A stretch of 64,000 nucleotides of DNA from Elmis aenea (Eukaryota > Arthropoda > Insecta > Coleoptera > Elmidae), in the NCBI GenBank assembly GCA_947652605.1, contig OX393578.1:52955415-53019414 (forward strand), read 5' to 3'. Below are positions 10,921 through 22,261 of the stretch, in pieces. The notes beneath the pieces are model-generated. The model saw only the letters and a list, made by a program, of their open reading frames with translations, ran no database searches and was not told the DNA's origin. The stretch's first letter is position 1; the number at the start of each line of letters is the position of its first letter. A program made the position numbers and the translations under genes.

Positions 10921-11399
10921 CTAATAATAAAATTGGTCTAATGTTTAAGACGAAAATGTTATGAGAGAAAAAAGACATTCGACATTTTCATGTGTTGCTA
11001 TAACTTCTGAATACGAGGAATTTTGAACTTTTAAAAATTGATCGTAGCTCTTCTCATACTTGGGAATAATTAATTTAATTTAAGTAAACCTGTATCTCTT
11101 ATAATAACCGAGATCCCCATGCTGGAAATGTAATCTGGGACATACTGTATTTGCGGAGAAAAAACAATATGCCAGGTGAAATATAGTATAGCAACCATTT
11201 AATATTAATTATTTTATTATTAATTAATTTAAAATTTTGTAGTTCTTTCAAACCTGTAACGTTGCAAATTACTTTTAAAAAAAGTATCAGCAACACGGAA
11301 GTAAAACTGATCTCCGTTGCCCATCGACGCGTATCCTTGTGCATACGTTTTTACTGGTTTTATTCATTGTAATCTCATAATCTGCATCGTATTTTACAG
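10921..11399. other. Putative intron-like or intergenic sequence
   Basis: AT-rich, with a chance open frame on minus (11099..11344). The last 20 bases form the acceptor for the exon at 11400. Nothing else recognised. Confidence 0.35.
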
Positions 11400-11531
11400 G
11401 TATGTATCGCCGAATGGCTACAGGTTGGCGGCACTGATGCACAAGTGGGCGACTTCACACCTGTCGCTTTGACCACATCCGTTTCCGCTGTAACTAAAAT
11501 ACTCGCCGCACTTCATTCCCCCTGCATTTAA
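11400..11531 (+). CDS. Candidate 3'-terminal coding exon, unknown gene
   Basis: A GC-rich island opens right after a good splice acceptor (tattttacag, ending 11399). It encodes 43 residues in phase 0 to TAA 11529: VCIAEWLQVGGTDAQVGDF, then TPVALTTSVSAVTKILAAL. The composition is that of a soluble protein C-terminus and unlike the AT-driven chance frames nearby. An AATAAA follows about 54 bases after the stop. I infer the last exon of a + strand gene whose other exons lie upstream, possibly beyond the window, with the DNA between filled by transposons. Family not recognised. The alternative is an isolated exon relic. Confidence 0.45.
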   Translation, partial: VCIAEWLQVGGTDAQVGDFTPVALTTSVSAVTKILAALHSPCI

Positions 11532-11584
11532 ATTAACTTGTTTACTCCGCTGTCCTAATTTTCTGTTTATACTTTTGTAAAGTT

Positions 11585-11590
11585 AATAAA
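11585..11590 (+). terminator. Poly(A) signal after the exon at 11400
   Basis: AATAAA 54 bases past the stop codon of the candidate terminal exon, followed by T-rich sequence. Confidence 0.35.
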
Positions 11591-11826
11591 AAATTTAATT
11601 GTGTAATTAGTTCGAAAATGATATATTTGTGTACTATTAAAAAAATTAATGGGGTGTAAAAATGTTTGGGGAAATATGAATACTTTACTTTAATCATTGA
11701 TCGTTGCTTTTTGTTCATTGTTGGAGTTGCTCTTCTTCGTAAGGAATCTCTTGTCGAATATGTACATCAAAAAAGGGGATGTTAGTTTCTTTGATTGGCA
11801 CAATTTTGGTGCTTGCCATTACTGAC

Positions 11827-12485
11827 CAGGGAAGGTCGCGATACGTTGTCGCTAGAATTTAATTAAGGCTGTGTTTATTGCATCAAGAACATCAAAACTA
11901 AATGTTTTGCAGAGTTATACGTGCCACTGGCAATTTCCTTCGGAAAAATAGGGAAAAAACTGAAAAGTTGAACAATAAAGGTAATTTTTGCGATCGCGTT
12001 GGCTATGAAACCGTCAGACATCCTTTGCAAGTGAAATGGTGCAAGGTTTTTGAAAAAATCTTTAACGGTTCCGGAGAAAAACGCGGAAAACGAGGCTCTC
12101 GTAAAAACGGTTTTCTCTATGTTAATGTAAGTCGCATAAATTAATTATTACAGATATACCACAAATTCTCAAATTATAGTGCTTATGCAGGGGTTTCGTT
12201 TTTGACGTTTTTCTCCGGAACCGTTTAAGATTTTTTTAAAAACTGCACCATTTTACTTGTAAAGGTTGCGCGACTTGGTAAATAGAAGAATTTAGATTTT
12301 ATCTCTGACAGTTTCATGGCTAACCCGATTGCAAAAATTACCTTCATTATTCAACTTTTTAGTTTTTTTTCCCATTTTTCTTATGTAAATCATCAATGGA
12401 AAATGGGACGTATAACATTAATGTTCTTGATGCAATAAACAGCCTTGATCAGATTCTAGCGACAACATATCGTGACCCTTCCTTG
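11827..12485. mobile_element. Foldback element, CAGGGAAGGTC ends
   Basis: The left arm starts CAGGGAAGGTCGCGATACG. The right end, read inverted, is CAAGGAAGGGTCACGATATG. Both continue through gttgtcgctagaat, and inner arms pair as well (cggttccggagaaaaacg and its complement). Non-coding. A partial second copy is at 1506..1675. I see no certain target duplication, so the superfamily is open. The frame at 11902..12144 is read-through of the element. Confidence 0.75.
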
Positions 12486-12489
12486 TGAG

Positions 12490-14110
12490 TAAATTAAAAG
12501 TTTCATGGCATATTCTTATACGTTCTTAAAAAGCTGATGGGGCACAAACCGAATAAAAACGTTTTTTAAACGCAAGAGGTAGTGGATGGTTCTGTTAACA
12601 GCCGAGGAACCAATCTTAAGGTTACGCTGTATCACCGCATAGGTGTGTTTGTTGTCACTTTCAATCAGGGTTGAGCAGATTTAAATCAATTGATTTAAAT
12701 CACGATTTAAATCATGATTTAAATCAAGTGATTTTAAAAAAAAAATCATTGATTTAAATCAAGTGATTTTAAAAAAAAAATTATCAATTTAAATCACAGA
12801 TTAGATGAGTAGATACAATATAATATTCATAATAAAACAAAATTGTATTACTATTAGTAATTAAATACACGAAATGGTGAATAAATCATATCAATTTGCT
12901 CTTGTAAAGTAATATTCATTGTGGAAATGCAATAATTCAAAAACAAATTACAAGTTTTTGACGTTAGCGAAGTGAACAGTCAGTTTTTTCAATTTCCACG
13001 GCACTCTATTGCTTCAATAACGATTTGAAGAAAAATGTTGAATATCTCGAAAAGTATGAGTGTTGGGTATAGTATAGGTAGGACATACTTAACAAAATAT
13101 GAAGCTCTTTTAAAGACGAATTCGATGACATAAAAAAATAAAGGGGTTCGCATTTGAAAAAATCGAGATACGAGCTTTTGAAAATCATGGAAGTTGCCAC
13201 CTATTTATAAACACTCCTGTATGTGTGATTCAAATTTTTTCATACCGAGCGAACAGAGAATTTTTTTCTGCATGTCCATACCAAATTAAAACTCTGTACT
13301 TCAAAATAACTGCAGGAGAATTTTTTAAATAAAGACTTAAAAGCTTAAAACCTTAAATAACTTAAAAAATTATTTTTTTTTTACAACGCCGTATAAAAAC
13401 CTGTAGTATTTTATATTGATGCAAAGCTAAAATTAAGGCGGTCAAAAATATTAAATAAAAAATTGGGTGTTGTGTATTTGAAATATAAAAGTTGCTATTA
13501 GTTCCAGAAAGGTGACTCACCCTGTATATTTGAAAATATTTTTATTGTGTTGTTTAGAAAATATTGTATAAAATAGCATTTGATTCAACTTCATATATCA
13601 AACCGTTTAGCCACAATCGACCGATCCCGCACTAATGACTCACCCTGTATATAATTAATTAAACATCACCATTTAGCACTGATTTTTTCAAAATTCTTAA
13701 TCATTATATTTAATTTTTCATTTTGACAAAAATTCACCAATGAATTAAATATATTGGTTATTAAATATATTAGCACAAAACAGAAATAGCATGTCAATAC
13801 GTCACTAAATTCGATAATATGGTACATTTGATTTAAATCAAAAAAATCTGATTTAAATCAAATAAATCTGATTTAAATCAAATAAATCTGATTTAAATCA
13901 AATAAATCGATTTTTTTGATTTTTAAAAAAAAATCATGATTTTTATCCACCCTGCTTTCAATTATCTTTGTAACAGCAACGATGTTTTTTCGGTAACAGC
14001 CGTAAGAGGACGCCCTGCCCTTTTGTGATGCTAAATAGAACCCCTTTTGCGTTCAAATCTCTATACCAGTGGTAAATTATTGTAACAGCGGCGGCTCGCA
14101 AGAACTTGCA
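12490..14110 (-). pseudogene. Mariner (DD34D-type) transposase N-terminal relic, split by hAT
   Basis: On the minus strand, 14110..13963 carries IYHWYRDF, then RAGRPLTAVTE, the linker between the two helix-turn-helix units of mariner transposases. It continues across the hAT insertion at 12657..12490 with KIIESDNKHTYAVIQRNLKI, then FVPHQL, which is the second helix-turn-helix and the WVPH-L-like motif. The first part needs frameshifts and contains a stop. The catalytic domain is absent. One 8-bp copy plus the flanks restores a continuous frame through IVAVTKIIESD, so the hAT arrived after the mariner. Confidence 0.75.
12666..13954 (-). mobile_element. Non-autonomous hAT element, 1,289 bp
   Basis: Ends CAGGGTTGAGCAGATTTAAA and, inverted, CAGGGTGGATAAAAATCATG. 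Flanked by perfect 8-bp target duplications CTTTCAAT (12658..12665 and 13955..13962). Subterminal arrays of the palindromic unit GATTTAAATC lie at both ends. The centre (about 12840..13646) is one arm of the foldback family found at 35487..37243. No transposase. A second copy in the opposite orientation is at 58917..60104. Confidence 0.92.
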
Positions 14111-14164
14111 ATGGGGATGGGGGGCTGTAGCGACAAATGTTCCCAAAATTTTTATATGGACGGT

Positions 14165-14392
14165 CAGTGCCGGATTTCGTGGACCGAAAGGTAGAATCGG
14201 CCCCTGGTGCAAGGTGGTGAGTAAAAAACGTTGCTAAAAAACTGGTTAACTAAAAAAAAAGCTCCTCGCCCTCATGATATCAAGAAAGTGTCGATATCGA
14301 AACTATATCAAGGCCTTTGGGCATTGCGGGACCCCCTAGGACGTGGGGCCCTACGCCCGGGCCTACTTAGCCTATACGGAAATCCGGCACTG
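14165..14392. mobile_element. hAT-like MITE, 228 bp, CAGTGCCGGATTTC ends
   Basis: Inverted ends CAGTGCCGGATTTCGT and, from the right, CAGTGCCGGATTTCCGT. The interior is GC-rich (gggaccccctaggac, gggccc), as in a widespread hAT-like MITE type. Flanking 8-mers TGGACGGT and TGAACAGG match at 5 of 8 positions, so any target duplication has decayed. Confidence 0.7.
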
Positions 14393-15055
14393 TGAACAGG
14401 TATTGAAAAATCATATGTAAGACTTTAAACAAAAATATGCTTTATGTTTAAAGCTATTTATTACATTTTTATATTAACCATTTATGTTTAAATTTCTTCG
14501 TTCCTTGTAGTTCACTAATTTATTGAAGACTCTTTTATTGAAATCAGTTATATTCTCAAACGAAAATAGTCAAATCTGGTGAGAACGATCCAATTTTTAA
14601 TTTCAATTTTCTCTCTCACAGAGGTCAACGCTAAAAATAGCTTTCTTGTAAATGTTGAACAGTTGTTTGATTTTAATCCATTTACCCATTTATTCATTTA
14701 CACTCAAAAAATGTCAATAATATTTTTGAAAAACAACTTAAAATAAAACAGTAGATATGATCGTAGCTCGTAGTCGTTAACTTGGTTTGGGATGCAATAA
14801 TTGCAGCCCCAATAGCATGTATATCCCGTGTCATCCCAACTCCATGTCTACCCGCCACTTCGTATGTAGTATGATAGCGCTGTGGGTCTGTGGAAAACCC
14901 AGCTTTATAAGATTTGGCCTTTGTTATAAACTGTAAACTTTGGAGTGTAGCTGCAGTACAAACAACAAAATAATGCTTTTTAGTTAAAATTTACAAGTTT
15001 AAAGAAGATGCATAATTTCATTTAAACTTTTTCTGCACCTTTCTACCATTTTTCT
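14393..15055. other. AT-rich sequence, no feature seen
   Basis: No gene or clear repeat recognised. Confidence 0.4.
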
Positions 15056-15580
15056 TCTTCTTCTCGACTCCTTTTGCCTTTTTAGGCTTTGGAGGGTGGT
15101 TTCGTGTTCTGAGTCCATTTCCACCATGCCCTTCTATCTTTTGCTAGTGTTTTCATTTCTTCTACTGTTTATTCTTTTTCTAACCCTATTTTTCTTATTT
15201 GGTCCATCCATTTTCTTCTTGGTCTCCCTCTTTGTTTTTTGGCTGGTTTTCCAGTTTCCATTATTTTTCTCGTGATTTTATCAGGTTTCATTCTCACTAT
15301 ATGGCCATACCAGTTTCTTTTTTATATTTGTTCTATTATTGGTCTTTGTTCTGTTATTTCTCTAATGTTTTCGTTTCTTATTCTGTCCCATTTAGTTTCC
15401 CCGCAATCTTGCTGAGGTGTTTCATTTCGATGGTGTTAATTTTAGCTTCGTCTTTTTTCCTTAGTGTCCAGTTTTCGAATGCGTAGGTTATTGTTGGTAA
15501 TGTTACCATATTACGTATTTTCATGTTACCTTTATGTCGATGAGTTTGTTTTTTAGTATTGTTTTGCACTGAAAATGCCT
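15056..15580 (-). pseudogene. LINE reverse-transcriptase C-terminal tail
   Basis: Minus-strand reading gives the TITYAFENWTLRKKDEAKI block, IEMKHLSKIAGK, then WYGHIVRMKPDKITRK and PKKQRGRPRRKWMDQI in changing frames. This block order is typical of the region after the RT palm in insect non-LTR elements. 5'-truncated: no palm motifs or endonuclease are present. The 95-codon + frame at 15199..15486 is its antisense shadow. Confidence 0.8.
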
Positions 15581-17349
15581 TAAAGCCTTTTTAAAATTGT
15601 AATTGATCACTATTCGAAATTGCTCTCGGGTTATCTCACTATTTCCAATGTTTTAGGACTAGATTTTAACCAACTTAACTTTAAGAATTAAAGCTCAAAT
15701 AACAGGCAAAGCACTTAATAATAAATTAAAATGCAGATTTTCATTTACACGGCTTCTCGTTTTTTTTTTCTTTCCAAATAAATTCAGCTTGATTCTCGTG
15801 TTACATTTTGTAATTGGTGTAAAACAATTTTTTGTTCCCTGAGGTATTAGAAGAAAGCAAGTTAAAAATGCGCAGTTCTTATGCACAATCTAAATCATTA
15901 TACGATGTAGCTATTTTGTTTAACAAACAAATCGTTATATCTGTTTATTAGTCAGTTGTTTTGCATGTGTTTTTGTTTGGGTTTAGTTTAAATAACTTAT
16001 TATGCACTTCTTTCACGATATGATGAACGCTGACAGGATGTGAGGCATCGCTGGGGAAGTGCACTATTAGAAAATCGTTAAAAACAATTCTGAAGTACGT
16101 AGCGTGATAAGCTTACTGATTTACTAAGTACTTTCAGCACATATACAAATAAAAGGCACTAATTTTGAGTAAAATGAAGATCAGAAATAAGGAATGATTT
16201 TTTTTGTGTAGCTTTAATTCCTCAGATATCAAAAACTCAAACATCAAAACATATTTTAGATATCTGCAATCGTTTTCAAAAAAACTGAAATAAATCTGAT
16301 AATTGGACTTTTCGTTGTTTGGCTGTATATTTTTATACATGGAAATTTAAAATTTTCATTAGATTTTCTTTTTCTAGATTTTTCTATTTTACGCCATGAC
16401 CTGTTCCTTCTTCGGTGGAATCTGCTTAAGGCCGGCCTTGTCTAGCACGATAAAATACCAATATTTTAAAATCTATTGAAACCTTTAAATTTTTCGCAAT
16501 AACAAAAAAATATGTAGAACTTAACTTTAATTTTTTGACTATTTTAATATTTTCTACGTTAAAAAATCATCTGCAAAAGCAAGTTTGATAATAATTGTTT
16601 TTATATTGATCGTGTTAAAATACGATTGGATTAACGAGTACTCATCAAAGTAGTGCGTGATGTAGTCCTCTTTTAATATAGAGCTTGGTAACAGATACAA
16701 AAAAAGTGCGATAAGAAATCCAAATAAAATAAAGTGGCCATTGAGCTTGTTACATAAATACAAATAAAACGTCGACTCAACTAAATACCCGACTAACAAA
16801 AAACTCATTTATTTTCCGGCTCGATAAATCCTCCGAATAGACAACACAGAGCAAGCAGGTTTACCGATATATTTATTAGTAGATATATCAGATTACCAGA
16901 CAGACATAAAAATATGTGCTTAAAAACACCGCGGGATAATTTTCATCAGACAGTGTCCTCGAACAGGTGCAACAGGATCAATGCAGTATGCATATTTCGA
17001 GAGGAATTCTGCGAATCCGCAACCCGAGTTAATAAATGCCTCACAGTAAATCTACGACTGCTCTGTTATTAAAAACTCGTAATTACGTACGATTTTTCGT
17101 GTTTGGATTTTGAATAATGTCCATCAGATTCCCGAAATTTGCCTGTTTTTTTGCAGGCTAGACCGCAGGAATGTGATACCCTAATTTGAAAATCAACATG
17201 CAACATCAAATTTAAAAGCAGTTAACAATTTCAAACGATATTAGAACGAAGTCTACATGTAAAAGATGATCATGACATAAAATTCACTTATTTTTAAAAT
17301 TATTTACTGTAGGTAGAATATTGAATATATTATTTAGAATATTAATTGC
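15581..17349. other. AT-rich intergenic sequence
   Basis: No recognised gene. Minus-strand frames at 15695..15886, 16134..16340 and 16554..16808 are rich in F, L, I and Y. The last looks membrane-like but has no family signature, and that composition is expected from AT-rich DNA. Confidence 0.35.
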
Positions 17350-17852
17350 ACAGCCCCAGCCTGTGTACGAGCTATGGAAAAACGGGCCACCGATAACTCG
17401 ATTTTTCGACTTCTCGTTTTATGACTGTATTTCGCTTGTTTATGAAAATAAAGAAAAATAATTGTTGACGTTCTACAGGCACTTTTTTGAGAGGAATGCA
17501 GTGGCGTAGACAATTTAAAAAAAATTTTCGAAATTCGAGTTGTGACATAAAGTTGAATATTTTTAAACAGAACCCATAGTTGGCTGTAGCATCACTAGAA
17601 AGAGGATTTTCCCCCATTCTAATTATATTATATATCATGTGGGGTCGATTTATTCATTTTCCTTACATTATAGCAAAAATTATGTAATTGTTCGTATTTT
17701 ATTTGTTTCTAGTAGTAGGCTTATGTCATTAAGACTAAACCTGGTAAAACAATCATTCAACATTAACTTTTTTTCGAATAAAGAGATCGTTTTTCCATAA
17801 CTCTTAAAGTTACCGAAATTCCATATAAAAACATCGAAATTTGCCCACCCTG
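17350..17852 (+). repeat. Foldback MITE of the mariner family at 56780
   Basis: The stretch 17370..17642 parallels 56880..57150 (cgcttgtttatgaaaataaa, tgcagtggcgtag, cccatagttggctgt). The end 17755..17852 is an inverted match to 56780..56890, closing with ttgcccaccctgta. It is a deleted derivative without transposase. The left tip is degraded. Confidence 0.7.
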
Positions 17853-18480
17853 TACAAATATATTTCCGTATAGATACTAGAGGTGGTGTAGGTTTTTCTT
17901 AATTTTTGTTTTGGCGGCGGATGAGACGAGGTGCCCCAAATGACTGGCTTCCCTAGTGCGCCAAAAAGCTCACTACATCTCTGCGTGCATTATTACTGAT
18001 ATGATTTCATTAAAACAAACACTTAACTGGCTTGTAAATTGCACATTCTTGGAATATTACGTAATTTGGGGCTTTAAAAATGTAAAGTAATTCATAAGCC
18101 AGTAATTAAGTCATTTGATTTTAGTTAAACAATACCTAATTGTCGTGGTTATCACCAAGGTCTGCAAAAATTACACAGTAAATTAATATTCCAAGTTTTA
18201 ACCTTTGTTTAAAATAATCGCTTCTTATTATCTAGAACAGAAATTATACTATGTAGCAATACTAACAAAAAATAAATTTGTTGCAATTAACCGATATTTA
18301 ATTAGATTTGGATGTGTTGTTGATAAATCAGATTAATTGTTGCGGAGTAAGCGATAAAAACCCTGAAAAATAAGCCAAAATAGGTATATTAGGGCAGTTT
18401 ATGACTCCACCTAGTGCTGCGCCGTGGTTGTCATGGAACGAACTACATATATATAATTAAGAGAGGGGGAAAGGTTTACT
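17853..18480. other. Upstream region of SoxC
   Basis: Single-copy-looking sequence between the last upstream repeat and the promoter. A TATATATAAT run lies at 18448..18457, about 40 bases or more before the proposed start site and so rather far for a TATA box. Confidence 0.4.
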
Positions 18481-18492
18481 GGCGATAGCCAG

Positions 18493-18526
18493 TCAGTGTG
18501 TTCACAACGTTCGTTGTAAGTGGTTC
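18493..18526 (+). promoter_or_regulatory. Candidate SoxC core promoter (Inr + DPE)
   Basis: TCAGT at 18493..18497 matches the arthropod initiator, with A+1 at 18495. GGTTC at 18522..18526 sits at +28 to +32 and fits the downstream promoter element consensus RGWYV at exactly the required spacing. It lies 545 bases upstream of the SoxC start codon. A TATA-like run upstream is not at the usual distance. The start site is a prediction. Confidence 0.5.
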
Positions 18527-19039
18527 GTTATTAGCAGTGTTTTAGGACGTAAAAAAAACTTTATACGTAAAAATTTTTGTAAGGTTTTTAAAAAAACACT
18601 ATCAATTTTGGAACCTCTAAAATTTTATGTGAAATAAAATAAGTTGATTTGAACTATTAACAGTTGAATATGAACAAGCAATTGTTACTTCGCAAATTGT
18701 AAATTCGTGAAAATTGAGTTATCTTGTAAAATAGGGCTGAAAGAAAGTAAAATACGCTGTAAACATTGTACAAAACAGAAGTTTTGAACTGCATCAGCTG
18801 GTGGTATATGAATGCGCAAACGCTCCCCACCACTTTTTGGGGAGGGGGTAAACAGCTGAGCATCAGATACTAACCCAAAACACAAGTTAGATCGTGACAG
18901 TTGCGTTGTTATCGTTACCCCGTTGGCAACCGCTATGCTAAGGATAGTCGAGTGCTGAAGGCACTATCGAGAACTTAGTAAAAAAATTTTTGACTTTGTA
19001 GTGACTTTGCCCAAATAGTGAGTGTGTGCATTTTTGGAT
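18495..19039 (+). other. Predicted SoxC 5' UTR
   Basis: If transcription starts at 18495 and there is no upstream intron, the leader is 545 bases. It contains several ATGs followed by early stops, including the short frame at 18935..18958. The minus-strand frames at 18657..18885 are antisense and not supported. Confidence 0.4.
18935..18958 (+). CDS. Upstream ORF, 7 codons, in SoxC leader
   Basis: ATG CTA AGG followed by four codons and TGA encodes MLRIVEC. It ends 81 bases before the SoxC start and could reduce translation of the main frame. That it is used is an inference. Confidence 0.2.
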   Translation: MLRIVEC

Positions 19040-19162
19040 ATGGTGCCCCAACAGAACGTTGATGGTGATAGATCGGACAGTCCCACAAGCAGTGGAATGC
19101 CCCTTTTTGGATCACAAATGGTCGACAAAAATTCAGTGACTCCCTACTCTGATGCCACTCAG
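19040..19162 (+). CDS. SoxC: SoxC transcription factor, coding exon 1
   Basis: Encodes residues 1..41 (MVPQQNVDGDRSDSPTSSG, then MPLFGSQMV and PYSDATQ). It ends in phase 0 at a strong donor, CAG|GTAGGT, at 19162/19163. The ATG at 19040 is chosen because an in-frame TGA lies at 19019..19021, no earlier ATG is in frame, and the context is good (G at -3, G at +4). A GTG at 19022 is also open but is not a likely start in an insect. The segment is the short, serine-rich, disordered N-terminus ahead of the HMG box. Joining to exon 2 gives [16 protein letters not shown], the usual entry to a SoxC box. Confidence 0.88.
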
Positions 19163-19444
19163 GTAGGTTTGTTGCATTTTTGTCTTACTATTAATGTATA
19201 TTTTTGTGTTAAAAGTGGCACTTGATCGAAAACGTGTTGCAAATTTCGTAACACCTAATTGAAAGAGTGTTAAAACGAAATTCTCAAGGATTATAAAATA
19301 AAGTGGTTTGAGTTTGCGAATAACAGGATATTATTATAAGAAACAGTGAGTACGTGATTTGAAAATACCTTGAAATTTGATTTAATTAGGCAAAGTTAAT
19401 TACTTCGATAAACGCACAATTTATTGATTCGTCGAAAATTTTGT

Positions 19445-19500
19445 GAAATTTTGGAAAATTGAAAATTTTGGAAAATTCGAAAATTTTGGAAAATTTTAAA
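19445..19500. repeat. Short tandem repeat of GAAAATTTTG
   Basis: About four imperfect units of gaaaattttggaaaattc, just inside intron 1. A similar aaaatttc-rich run occurs at 21815..21890. Confidence 0.7.
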
Positions 19501-21282
19501 GTACCTGGAAGTCATAGACGGTAATGTGGAAATTTCGTTTATCATTGAGGTAAACCCAAAAGCACGCAACGCGAAAAAAAAACAAAATATTTATGCCCGT
19601 TATACAATTCTGACATAGACATATTTCGCCCGAATAATTTTTTCCGCGTTCATTCTATTTTCTTTCGTCAGTATTGCGACTCGCGCTGCAAAACCCACGA
19701 AGGCTGCCAATTTTTCGCACGTGTGCGCTTCCAGTTGCCAGCGCGAAATGACATTGCTATTTCCCCCTTTTGATTTAAAATTTAATGTAAGAAGGTAGAG
19801 AGGTAGGAACTACATAAATCAGATCTCAAAGAAACGGCCTTTTAAATTTTTTAGATGAAAATTGAGTTCCACATGGAGTGCGAGCAAAAATAAATCGAAA
19901 TACGTTTTTGTATTATGTATGAGCGCGCGGTTCTAAAATGCAAGCACAAATTTTGCGTATAAGCAAGCAGGTAGTTTAATTTTGGAAAAACACTTCAAAC
20001 AAGCAATTATTCCGCTAAGTACAAAATTTGATTTGTTATTTTTTTCATGGGAAAATACAGCGAAATTTACGTAAAAATGAGGAAGTATCAGTTATCCTTG
20101 GGTATTTTCAGTAGACGTATTGAAAACGTGGTTTCATTTTTTTTTTGACTTGTCAGAACCAGTGATATTTGGAAATTGTTGATGGAAGATTTGCTCCCTG
20201 TTAATTGCCCAAAATTGATCAGCAATAATTTTGAAGCGTCTTTCGACAAATGTTATTTCCGACGGAACTTGTACATCTGAAGGTTCACCTAAAATTTCGT
20301 GTTTTTTCAAGTCGTTGCGAAATAAAAGCGCGCATTAACAAGAATTATTGTTGCAAAAGATAACAATTTTTTGACCTCAACGTTTTTTTTTTAAACCCCC
20401 ATGTACCGCGATAAGATAAACCTATTGTTGTTTTATCTTCGCTATCACGCTAAGATTTTTTTTTAAACACGGCCTATTAGTTGTCTTACAGTTGAATTTT
20501 ATCTCGAGTTATTTTAGATAGTAAAACATTGACCTCCTCGTATTTTGGGAGATTACCAAATAATTAGACACACAACACGTGTGCCCGGTACGTAATGTTT
20601 TGTTGATCGAAATTGTTAGGGTATTTTAAAATTTTGGCCGCAAAACTTTTCCACGTGCAATTTTGCGTTTCACTGGCGAGTCTAGGCGAGTCATAGAATA
20701 CCCAAGCTGAGGTTTGTAATAGTGATCAGCTGAGGTGTTTGCCTCTGTTCAAGGTCTATGAGTCAGACACGGCGAACATACTCTCACTCTACAGTTCTCG
20801 TAGATACAGCTGTCGTAAAAAATTAGTAATTGTAACCTTTAATGTCCGGAACTGAAGTTGTAGCCTTGACAGTAGCAGGACTTGGAAATTAAAATCAATA
20901 TTTTTTCCTAATGAGTCTACATGAGCTATGCATTTTGTAGGAGTGTTGCAGATTCGTTAATTAGAAAAAAAAAACTTGCGCCTCGAGTAATTTGCGGTTT
21001 AATATTTATTTAGCAGCTAAAATTGTAAACAACTTGGAATTAACTATCATTTGGGCAATACCTGTTTATGAAGTTTAGCTATTCGCAGTTACTGGTTAAG
21101 ATAGTAATATATAAGGAGGTTGTACTTTATCACACATTATTGTGACATGTTCTATGCCTTTTTGGATATTTCGAACAAATAAAGACTCCTACTAAATCGC
21201 AATAGCTTCGGTTATTCAAATACGTTTGCTTTGCGTTTCAAAATTTTCTGTTAGTGTTCCTCTTAGAAACCCTTTTTGATGT

Positions 21283-21366
21283 ATTTCGTTAAATAAACGC
21301 GTTATAGACAGTTGTTCTATAAGTAAAGAAATAGCACTAAGATTTCGTTAAATAAACGCGTTATAG
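21283..21366 (+). repeat. Direct repeat of 25 bp, spaced 34 bp
   Basis: Positions 21283..21307 and 21342..21366 are identical (core TTAAATAAACGCGTTATAG). It lies in intron 1. No flanking transposon was seen. Confidence 0.8.
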
Positions 21367-22261
21367 TCAGATCTTATTAGTGTTATATAGTTAGTCAGCA
21401 TTATAACTCCTTAGTGCTCTTTTATTATCAAATGATAATCACACGGCAACGTAGTCCCTATATTTATCCAATGCTATTTCTTAGACCTTGTAAGTTGGTT
21501 TTTGATTAGCTCGGGCATTTGTTGTGATGTTGCTTGATCTGTAATTATACTTCCAGCTTTAGACATTATTAGGTGAGAAGAAATCTTGTTATTTTTTATT
21601 GCTTCTGTAATAAGACGAGTTTTTTTCTGTTGAGCACAAAAAACTCGTCATGATTTCAAGGTGTTGTGAAAGTGTCTTAACCTGACTGGGTAATTGCTCA
21701 AAATGTGTTAAGTTAACGTTTGGGGTTTTTGAAAATCGTGACAACACGAAAAACATTTTATTTTCAATTTGTTCAAGATTTTGAATTCGCTGTTAAAAAA
21801 GTTACATATAATTTTTCAAAATTTCGAATGCGTTTTCAAAAATTTGAATGCGTTTTTCAAAATTTTTAATAAATTTTTCAAAATTTCGTAAAACGTTATC
21901 AGTTTTATTTACGGCACTTTTGATGAATATAATTAATTCAGGCCTTAATCATGAACTTTTCAATTATTCTAAAAACATTCTAATTAACTGAAGATGACGG
22001 GGAAATTGATTTGGTTTCGAAATTGGTGTACTTTTTGTCAGATATTTTTTCCACTTTTAAGATATATTTGTTGGATCTACTTCGATTGAGTAGCGAATGT
22101 GTTCTAAATTTATTCTGATTTATTTTTAAACGAAAATTTGTTTACATGTATTGGGTTTTCATTATTCGAGAAAAGTATGTTTTTTGGGGTAATTTATCAG
22201 TAGTAATATAAAATATAACAAGTGCATTGAAAATTTTGGATAATTTTTGGTCAATATTCTC

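Noticed and set aside
15199..15486. 95-codon + frame rich in F, S and Y
   Set aside because: Antisense of the LINE tail on the minus strand.
16554..16808. 84-codon minus frame with two hydrophobic stretches, receptor-like at first sight
   Set aside because: No receptor signature, no splice sites that extend it, and the F/L/I/Y-rich composition is what AT-rich DNA yields by chance.
18448..18457. TATA box for SoxC
   Set aside because: The TATATATAAT run is about 40 bases or more upstream of the initiator, outside the usual -30 position; the Inr + DPE pair fits better.
19022..19039. GTG at 19022 as the SoxC start
   Set aside because: Non-ATG starts are rare in insects, and the in-frame ATG at 19040 has a good context and lies only six codons downstream.
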